NCBI GenBank assembly: GCA_002381865.1
Contig: DFYO01000035.1
Coordinates: 1 to 21,360, forward strand
Source of the DNA: Clostridiales bacterium UBA4080
Lineage (GTDB): Bacteria > Bacillota > Clostridia > Lachnospirales > Vallitaleaceae
Length of the DNA stretch: 21,360 bases
Direction: 5' to 3'
A model generated the notes under the pieces. It was not told where the DNA came from. It did not search any database and saw only the letters and a list, made by a program, of their open reading frames with translations. A program made the position numbers and the translations under genes. Below, in pieces: positions 16,420 through 21,360 of this stretch (its first letter is position 1; the number at the start of each line of letters is the position of its first letter).

Positions 16420-16458
16420 AAAAAGCAGTTCACATCATATAGAGTGAACTGCTTTTTT
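16420..16458. terminator. Bidirectional terminator between convergent genes
   Basis: AAAAGCAGTTCAC (16421-16433) pairs perfectly with GTGAACTGCTTTT (16444-16456) over a 10-nt loop, with T-run on the right and A-run on the left. It can therefore serve the carboxypeptidase gene on plus and the Wzy_C-like gene on minus. Confidence 0.9.
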
Positions 16459-16473
16459 ATAGCTGTTTTTTTA

Positions 16474-16524
16474 TAGAATAGGAAAGTTCGTTTTGCTTGC
16501 AAGAGACCAAACTTTTCTATTCTA
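16474..16524. repeat. 15-bp inverted repeat, TAGAATAGGAAAGTT
   Basis: TAGAATAGGAAAGTT (16474-16488) pairs with AACTTTTCTATTCTA (16510-16524), with a single G-U position. The left arm repeats 14481-14495 exactly, 2 kb away, and shares its core with the palindrome at 14323-14376. This supports a dispersed element family. Confidence 0.8.
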
Positions 16525-16557
16525 CAAGAAACGCGTTCACCGAACGCGTTTCTTGTA
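16523..16557. repeat. Perfect 16-bp inverted repeat, 3-nt loop
   Basis: TACAAGAAACGCGTTC (16523-16538) is exactly complementary to 16542-16557 across the loop ACC. It abuts the previous palindrome and is the strongest hairpin in the window. No T-run follows on either strand, so a terminator role is doubtful; the bidirectional terminator 70 nt away already serves both flanking genes. Confidence 0.85.
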
Positions 16558-16580
16558 TGTATAATATTTGATAATCAAGT

Positions 16581-17735
16581 CTAGAAAAATGGAAAGGGTT
16601 GTTTAAGAAGAATTATATCCCTTAGATTATTCCAATTAATTGCAGGATAGATGCTATAGCTTCGATCTAAGCCGCTTATTAAGGAAGAGCTTATTATGAA
16701 CATCATTCCTATTTGTGGAACTAAAAGAGTAAAATCAACTAAACCATGAGTTACTATAAACACCTGTATTGCAGCTAAAAGAGGTACTAAGCGGCAGTTT
16801 TTTGAGTAAAGCAGTAGTAGTCCTTTGATTAGATATAGCTTGATTGCCGCATATATTGCAAGTCCCAAAAGGCCCATAGTGGTTATTATTGTAATCCAGA
16901 TATTATGTGCGTGTATTTCGCCTGTTTGGCGGAATATTCCTAGCAAGCTCCAGCCAAATAGAGGCTTTTCATTTGCAAGGTACATACATTGCTGCCATAA
17001 AGGCATTCGGGAATTTAATGAGTGGTTCATTACAGGCAGTGTTAACGCTGCTAAAATTACTGCGAATAAGGATATCATCAAAATCGCCTTAGTTCTTTTT
17101 GAATCGCTAAATAGTGCAAATATTAAAATTGCAGCCCCAAGTCCAAGGATTGAACCTCTTGAGCCTGTAAAAAGCATTGATAAGGCAAATAAAAAACAGT
17201 AGAAACCGTATTTAAACATTTCCTTGCCGGAAGCTTTTTCCAGAAAATAAAAAGCAACAAGGAACATACAAGCAAACCATGCACCAGCAACATTTGGATT
17301 CCCAAAGGTGCTATATATTCTATAAGCATATTGGCTAGGAATATATGTAGGACTCCAAAAAACTTGAGATATCCAGGTTATATCCCAGAAAAAAGAAGCA
17401 GCTTTTTCAATAAAGCCTATAAAGACAGATATTAGTGAAATGAGCATTGTGCTATGAAACAGCTTTTCTATGGATTTTTCTTCATAATAGTGATTTTGTA
17501 TATAAATAGAAGCAGATAAATAAAGCAATAATCCAAAAGACATTAATAAAGCAATACGGTCTTTATTCAATACTGCCGAGATAAATGCAATTGCAAATAA
17601 TAGAATTAAACCAACATTTAAGGGGTTTAAAAACATTAGTAATTTATTTTTTTGAACACTATATAGCATAATAGCAGCTGGAATTAGTGCTGTAAAAGGG
17701 CATAATACAATTAAGAAAATAGATAGTAAAGTCAT
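16581..17735 (-). CDS. O-antigen ligase-like (Wzy_C) polytopic membrane protein
   Basis: 384 aa, almost entirely hydrophobic helices (about ten). Family signatures: FGNPNVAG (144-151), TGSRGS (190-195), R243 followed by PLFGW (258-262), then HAHNIW with H275/H277 before a final helix block. These match the Wzy_C domain shared by O-antigen ligases, polymerases and some teichoic-acid or protein-glycan ligases. CTCCT at 17742-17746 (AGGAG on minus) gives a 6-nt spacing to the ATG. In a monoderm the substrate would be a lipid-linked glycan at the outer face of the membrane. No glycosyltransferase or flippase gene is adjacent, so the gene is an orphan and its substrate unknown. Confidence 0.82.
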   Translation of the reverse strand: MTLLSIFLIVLCPFTALIPAAIMLYSVQKNKLLMFLNPLNVGLILLFAIAFISAVLNKDRIALLMSFGLLLYLSASIYIQNHYYEEKSIEKLFHSTMLISLISVFIGFIEKAASFFWDITWISQVFWSPTYIPSQYAYRIYSTFGNPNVAGAWFACMFLVAFYFLEKASGKEMFKYGFYCFLFALSMLFTGSRGSILGLGAAILIFALFSDSKRTKAILMISLFAVILAALTLPVMNHSLNSRMPLWQQCMYLANEKPLFGWSLLGIFRQTGEIHAHNIWITIITTMGLLGLAIYAAIKLYLIKGLLLLYSKNCRLVPLLAAIQVFIVTHGLVDFTLLVPQIGMMFIISSSLISGLDRSYSIYPAINWNNLRDIILLKQPFPFF

Positions 17736-17771
17736 TTTAATCTCCTATAGCCATTAATATAAACATACAAA

Positions 17772-17829
17772 ATTATATTAACACAAATATACAAAAAAAT
17801 AAAACAAAATAATTAACAAAAATTTTACA
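17772..17829 (-). promoter_or_regulatory. Candidate promoter and WalR-like box for the Wzy_C gene
   Basis: On the minus strand a perfect TATAAT lies at 17777-17772, about 36 nt before the start codon, with no clear -35. Further upstream, TGTAAA-N5-TGTTAA (17829-17813) fits the WalR consensus in the same orientation to the gene as the other two boxes. The region is very AT-rich and the box is 35 nt from the -10, so chance occurrence is a real possibility. Confidence 0.35.
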
Positions 17830-17997
17830 AATTATTGGGTAATATTAAGGAAAATGCTGAGGATTTGAGTGGAATATGAAGGGCATATATTGAGGGGTGG
17901 CAAAAGATATAAAGAACAATTTTTTTTGTAAAAAACATTAATGCTTATTGCAATAAATGAATACCTTAGTTTTGTGGATATATAATAAAGAGGATAT

Positions 17998-18187
17998 TTC
18001 AGAAAAGGTATTTAAAGAGGTCTAAAAGGTGAAGAAATACCTGTTATAGCACAGATTATAAGCATCGCAGATGTTTTTGATGCATTAATAACTGACAGAG
18101 CCTATAGAAAAGCATTTTCTGAATTAAACAATAATTATATGTATTGTAGATAAAATTATGTTTTTTCAAGAATATATTGCAAATTAA
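17998..18187 (+). pseudogene. Decayed HD-GYP phosphodiesterase C-terminus
   Basis: Frame 18016-18153 reads RGLKGEEIP, then IISIADVFDAL and DRAYRKAFSE, which is the conserved segment after the GYP motif of HD-GYP cyclic-di-GMP phosphodiesterases. Immediately upstream in the same frame KGI-stop-RG stands where KGYPRG is expected, so an in-frame TAA (18013-18015) interrupts the motif. After a stop at 18151, a different frame reads IVDKIMFFQEYIAN (18143-18187), plausible as the frameshifted end of the domain. The HD half and the rest of the gene are absent. I read this as a relic; it may once have belonged with the adjacent response regulator. Confidence 0.7.
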
Positions 18188-18205
18188 TGCAAAATAAGAT
18201 ATATT
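18177..18205 (+). promoter_or_regulatory. Promoter of the orphan response regulator
   Basis: TTGCAA (18177-18182) and TATATT (18200-18205) are 17 nt apart. The promoter lies at the very end of the HD-GYP remnant and gives a leader of about 60 nt. Confidence 0.55.
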
Positions 18206-18269
18206 TATTCTAGAGCAAAGAAAATCAAGGCTGTTGTGTTGCAATAAACTTGTATTGGGGGTTATTTCC

Positions 18270-18953
18270 TTGTGGAACAAGGTATTAGTTGTTGAAGATG
18301 ATGATGTAATGAGAGCCGTTATTTCTCATGCATTTAAGGAAGGCGGATTTCAAGTATTAGAAGCGGCAGATGGAAGTGAAGCTATTGAGGTGTTTCATGA
18401 TAATGAAAAGGAAATTGATTTGATAATATTGGATGTTATGATGCCTAAGCTAGATGGATGGTCAGTTTGCAGAAGGATAAGTGATGTTTCGCAGGTTGCT
18501 ATAATTATGCTTACCGCAAGACAGGATGATGCAGATAAGCTGTTAGGCTATGAGCTTGGAGTAGATGAATATGTAACAAAGCCAATTAATACAAAGGTAC
18601 TTTTGGCAAAAAGCCAAAGGATGCTAGAAAGGGTTTTCTATTCGGGGAAGACAGGGAAAAAGAATGTTGTAGAGGCTTTTGGTATTGAGATAAATAAGGA
18701 TGCCTATACCGTAATGGTTGAGGATAATGAAATTGAAATTGCCCCTAAGGAATATGAGCTGCTTTTGTATTTGATGGAAAATCAAGGGAGGGTGCTATCA
18801 AGAGAAAAAATTCTAGACAGTATATGGGGCTATGATTATTTTGGGGATGACAGGGTAGTAGATACCCATATAAAAAAAATACGCAAGAAATTAGGCGACA
18901 AAGCAAAGCATATACATACCATTGTACGAGCGGGTTATAAATTCGACAAATAA
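18270..18953 (+). CDS. Orphan OmpR-family response regulator
   Basis: 227 aa from TTG 18270, chosen because the protein then begins MWNKVLVVEDDD, as receivers do, and GGGGGTT (18257-18263) lies at a suitable distance. The other in-frame starts (TTG 18234, TTG 18255) add residues untypical of receivers; there is no ATG. Receiver: acidic cluster E9-D12, phospho-acceptor D55 (IILDVMMPKLDG), T82 and K104 (TKPI). Winged helix about 125-226 (APKEYELLLYLMEN... VRAGYKF). No histidine kinase is adjacent; the upstream neighbour is the HD-GYP relic and the downstream gene is unrelated. Its targets are unknown. Confidence 0.92.
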   Translation: MWNKVLVVEDDDVMRAVISHAFKEGGFQVLEAADGSEAIEVFHDNEKEIDLIILDVMMPKLDGWSVCRRISDVSQVAIIMLTARQDDADKLLGYELGVDEYVTKPINTKVLLAKSQRMLERVFYSGKTGKKNVVEAFGIEINKDAYTVMVEDNEIEIAPKEYELLLYLMENQGRVLSREKILDSIWGYDYFGDDRVVDTHIKKIRKKLGDKAKHIHTIVRAGYKFDK

Positions 18954-18988
18954 AAATATAGCTGTGAGATTATATAATAAAAGGGATT

Positions 18989-19020
18989 AAAACCACCGTA
19001 GTTAGTTGCGGTGGTTTTTT
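18989..19020 (+). terminator. Terminator of the orphan response regulator
   Basis: AACCACCG (18991-18998) pairs with CGGTGGTT (19009-19016) over a 10-nt loop, followed by TTTT; flanking A and T bases extend the stem. Confidence 0.88.
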
Positions 19021-19067
19021 AGAGCAGGAAGGAGAAACTATTTTACTTTTACAAAAGAAAAAATTCA

Positions 19068-19096
19068 TTGAATCTAAAACTAAAAAAAGGTAGAAT
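19068..19096 (+). promoter_or_regulatory. Promoter of the HAD-membrane protein operon
   Basis: TTGAAT (19068-19073) and TAGAAT (19091-19096) with a 17-nt spacer; five of six consensus bases at the -10. Confidence 0.65.
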
Positions 19097-19138
19097 ATAA
19101 ATTGAATACTACTAACAGAGCAATAAAAGGAGAATATA

Positions 19139-19945
19139 ATGTATAAAAATTATTTGTTTGATTTATATGGAACTTTACTAGAAATAGAGACAAATGAAGA
19201 AACAGATTATGTATGGGAAAAGATGGCTTTGTATTATGGGTATTGCGGGTCTTATTATGAGCCATTTGAGCTAAAGGATAAATATGGAAAAAATGTAAAA
19301 AAAATGGTTAATGATTACGGCGAGGGAGCGGATATTGATATTCAGGATGTTTTTTACAAATTATTTAGAGATAGCGAGATAAAGCCTAAGAAAAAAGCAC
19401 CTAAGGAAGCAGCTAAAATGTTTAGAATTTTAACTACAGAAAAGCTTGCGCTATATGAGGGTGTTATTGATATGCTTATGGCACTTAAAAATCAAAAGAA
19501 AAATGTATATATTGTTGCCAATGCGCAAAGTGCTTTTGCGCTTTTAGAGTTAAAAAATTGTTCTATTAGAAAATATTTTGATGATTTTTATTTTTCTTCG
19601 GATTTGCATATAAAAAAGCCAGATATAACATTTTACGAAAAGGTATTTCAAGAAGAGAGATTAAATAAAAAAGAAAGTATTATTATAAGTGCTGACTATG
19701 ATAATGATATTGTTCTGGCACAGCAAATAGGAGTGGATGCTTTGTTTATTGATACAAGTGAAAAAACAGAGCTTAAGGAGAATATAGATGAGGAGGCTTC
19801 CGCAAAGGATAAAGAAGTTAAATCGGATAAAATCAAGAAACAAGTAAAAACAATAATGGCAATTAAGGAAGAAGAAACAAAAGCAAAGCTATATACAGTT
19901 AAGGGCTATGATTTTAGAAAAATAATCGACAACATCGTGAAGTAA
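19139..19945 (+). CDS. HAD-like hydrolase with eroded catalytic motifs
   Basis: 268 aa; AAGGAG (19127-19132) supports the ATG. The first about 205 residues have the HAD fold order. Motif I is FDLYGTL: nucleophile D8 is kept but D+2 is Tyr10, as in haloacid-dehalogenase-like members. Motif II is VYIVANAQ, with Ala127 where Ser/Thr is usual. Motif III lysine is K159/K160 before PD. Motif IV reads SADYDND (184-190), with Ala185 where the first Asp of GD(S/D)xxxD is expected, although D186, D188 and D190 are near. Residues about 207-250 form an unusual Lys/Glu-rich extension. It may be a weak or non-phosphatase member, or a binding protein. It is co-transcribed with the membrane protein 13 nt downstream. 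Confidence 0.8.
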   Translation: MYKNYLFDLYGTLLEIETNEETDYVWEKMALYYGYCGSYYEPFELKDKYGKNVKKMVNDYGEGADIDIQDVFYKLFRDSEIKPKKKAPKEAAKMFRILTTEKLALYEGVIDMLMALKNQKKNVYIVANAQSAFALLELKNCSIRKYFDDFYFSSDLHIKKPDITFYEKVFQEERLNKKESIIISADYDNDIVLAQQIGVDALFIDTSEKTELKENIDEEASAKDKEVKSDKIKKQVKTIMAIKEEETKAKLYTVKGYDFRKIIDNIVK

Positions 19946-19958
19946 CAGGAGACTATTA

Positions 19959-21032
19959 ATGAAAGAAAGTATTATTTTGGGGATAAAAAAGGGAATGGCA
20001 GCTTTTGCTATTACATATTTTGCTGCATTTTTGATTGCTGTGATTTTCAGCTTTACGGCTATGGACTTATTCGAAGAGGCCATACTTGGTGCGATGGATG
20101 CAGAAAGCTCAAATGGGTTTGGAGCAATAATAAAAATGACCGCTATGCTGTCAAGTATATCATTATTTAATATACATAAGGGTATGCAGCTTGGAATTTT
20201 GATTCTTGGGCTGATACCATTATTTGCATTTTTTATTACAAGGTCAAATAAAGCCTCAGAGGAGAGCTTGGGGATAAAGCAGCTTGTTCAATATTTTATA
20301 GGAGCATTAGTGTTTTCGCTTGAAATGTTTTTGCTGCAGGCAGCTACTCAAGGTGAATTTATGGGGGTTGAAGTAAGCTTTATGGGCTGGAGGAATCCTT
20401 TGATAACATTTTTTGTTGCATTTGCCGTTCAAATGATAATTGGGATTAATTCAAAGAAGGAACAGAAAAGCTTTATTCGTGCAGCTAAGCTTTTGATAAG
20501 GATGGCAGCAGGAGTAGGAGCGTCAATGGCACTATATGATTTGATTAGACTTTCTATGAAGCTTCCCCTTGGAGTATTTGGGAAAATTGGTGCTATATTT
20601 GTTGCATTACCAAATGCAGCAGCATATAAAATGTTTTTGCTAATGGGTATTGAACTGCAATTAAGTGATAGCCTGGTAGGTATTTTTGAAAAGCTCGGGG
20701 GTATTGGCTTTTCATACCAAAGCCTTTCGGTAGGCTTGAGTGTTGCATTAATATTTGTCTGGCTCATTATGGTGGCAATAGCTATATCAAGAATTCAGAG
20801 GGAAGGATATTGGCTTGACCTGCTTAGATTTATTGTTGTTTTTACCGTTTTTTCAATGTTTTTAGCGTTTTGCGGAACGATTAATATTGGCAAAATAGCT
20901 GTTGCGGGTGAAATATCCATTGGAATCAGCGTGCTGCAGGCAGTTATTATTCCATTTGTTATGCTTCTTTCGGTAGGAATAGTAGTATGGCTGTTTCGTA
21001 AGATGCTTATGCTCATAAAAGAAATCAATTAG
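19959..21032 (+). CDS. Polytopic membrane protein of unknown function
   Basis: 357 aa with about eight or nine transmembrane helices (roughly 13-33, 76-93, 109-127, 145-163, 178-195, 208-230, 256-278, 287-306, 319-346). I recognise no transporter or enzyme signature. A basic stretch (about 164-181, NSKKEQKSF...) probably faces the cytoplasm. AGGAG (19948-19952) is 6 nt before the ATG and the gene begins 13 nt after the HAD-like gene, so the two form an operon and may work together. No terminator is visible after it before the compositional change at about 21050. Confidence 0.8.
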   Translation: MKESIILGIKKGMAAFAITYFAAFLIAVIFSFTAMDLFEEAILGAMDAESSNGFGAIIKMTAMLSSISLFNIHKGMQLGILILGLIPLFAFFITRSNKASEESLGIKQLVQYFIGALVFSLEMFLLQAATQGEFMGVEVSFMGWRNPLITFFVAFAVQMIIGINSKKEQKSFIRAAKLLIRMAAGVGASMALYDLIRLSMKLPLGVFGKIGAIFVALPNAAAYKMFLLMGIELQLSDSLVGIFEKLGGIGFSYQSLSVGLSVALIFVWLIMVAIAISRIQREGYWLDLLRFIVVFTVFSMFLAFCGTINIGKIAVAGEISIGISVLQAVIIPFVMLLSVGIVVWLFRKMLMLIKEIN

Positions 21033-21049
21033 CAAGGGATACTATTATA

Positions 21050-21360
21050 TTTGGTAGTGTCAAGTGGTTTATGAAAACTCGAAGGAGAAAAAAAGATCCA
21101 ATAGGACCCTAAAAAATTTGAGTGTATCTACTTTTTGGCAGACGGACGTCGCCCTTGACAGCACCTAAAAGCAATGCTTAAAAGAGTTACCGACGGCGAT
21201 AACTCAAGAACAGATCCACTTATCCCGTCGCATTCTAGACATTGTAGCGTTGCTTTTAGGAGCCATCAAGGGTAAATCGAAATCAGAGATTTCGACGACT
21301 GTTTTTTACCTCGGGCTTAAATCTAAGTACAGATGGATTCGGATTGACGATTTTGAAGTT
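21050..21360. mobile_element. Probable edge of a mobile element, cut by the window end
   Basis: From about 21050 the base composition and codon texture change (more G+C, many CG dinucleotides) compared with the preceding genes. An imperfect 23-bp inverted repeat joins 21152-21174 (CCCTTGACAGCACCTAAAAG...) to 21250-21272 (20 of 23 positions). No transposase motif can be read in what is visible. Mobile-element origin is inferred from composition, repeats and lack of a recognisable native gene. Confidence 0.4.
21169..21360 (+). CDS. Open frame running off the window, unrecognised
   Basis: A frame without stops continues from just after a TAA at 21166-21168 to the window end (about 64 codons). 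It reads, in part, ITQEQIHLSRRILDIVALLL, GAIKGKSKSEIS and YLGLKSKYRWIRIDDFEV. There is no ATG and no ribosome binding site near its beginning, so the real start may be lost, frameshifted or further in. The basic, helical look would fit the N-terminal part of a transposase-like protein, but I do not recognise the family and the frame could be fortuitous. Confidence 0.25.

Noticed and set aside
16825..17202. Plus-strand 125-aa open frame
   Set aside because: Antisense to the Wzy_C-like gene, with no ribosome binding site or recognisable domain.
17957..18028. Short open frame of 23 codons beginning ATG 17957
   Set aside because: No ribosome binding site and it overlaps the decayed HD-GYP region in another frame.
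20429..20767. Minus-strand 112-aa open frame
   Set aside because: A mirror of the membrane-protein gene; composition follows from the hydrophobic codons opposite.

Overview
The window is AT-rich (roughly one third G+C by eye) with strong AGGAGG-type ribosome binding sites, tightly packed co-directional genes and TTG/GTG starts. It carries a WalRK (YycFG) two-component locus with YycH- and YycI-like accessory genes and an rlmH gene nearby. Together these point to a low-GC Firmicute, most likely a clostridial anaerobe (Lachnospirales/Cellulosilyticum-like is my best guess, from gene content and style only).

Layout. 1-500: no gene, but a dense cluster of repeats (a perfect 19-bp palindrome, four GAACCGTC boxes, two 48-nt direct repeats, a short decamer tandem array), then a promoter. 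510-5510: an RND efflux operon (TetR regulator, HlyD-type adaptor, RND permease), the cistrons overlapping by 44 nt and 1 nt. 5511-7189: an exported LysM-G5-M23 cell-wall peptidase with its own promoter and a consensus WalR box. 7190-12908: walR, walK, an unrecognised secreted protein, a yycH-like gene and a yycI-like gene; a second consensus WalR box sits just upstream of the -10 element that precedes the unrecognised gene. 12909-16351: murA with its own promoter and terminator, a 200-nt hairpin-rich repeat region, then rlmH and a D,D-carboxypeptidase. 16352-16580: terminator plus two large palindromes between convergent genes. 16581-17735 (minus): an O-antigen-ligase-like (Wzy_C) membrane protein. 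17836-18233: decayed HD-GYP phosphodiesterase remnant. 18270-18953: an orphan OmpR-type response regulator starting at TTG. 19139-21032: a HAD-like protein with eroded motifs and a polytopic membrane protein, as an operon. 21033-21360: an imperfect inverted repeat and an open frame of different composition, probably the edge of a mobile element.

How it fits together. The centre of the window (5.5-16.4 kb) is a cell-envelope block: a sensor/regulator pair for wall homeostasis, its membrane modulators, a peptidoglycan endopeptidase, the first committed enzyme of peptidoglycan synthesis and a D,D-carboxypeptidase. Sequences matching the published WalR consensus (TGTWAH-N5-TGTWAH) precede the M23 peptidase, the unknown-yycH-yycI cluster and, less convincingly, the Wzy_C gene. 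I infer a local WalR circuit in which the regulator controls a wall hydrolase and the genes for its own kinase's modulators. The secreted 215-aa protein between walK and yycH is the best candidate here for an undescribed component of that system. Gene starts were re-chosen from ribosome binding sites for five genes (M23 peptidase, walR, walK, yycI, orphan regulator).
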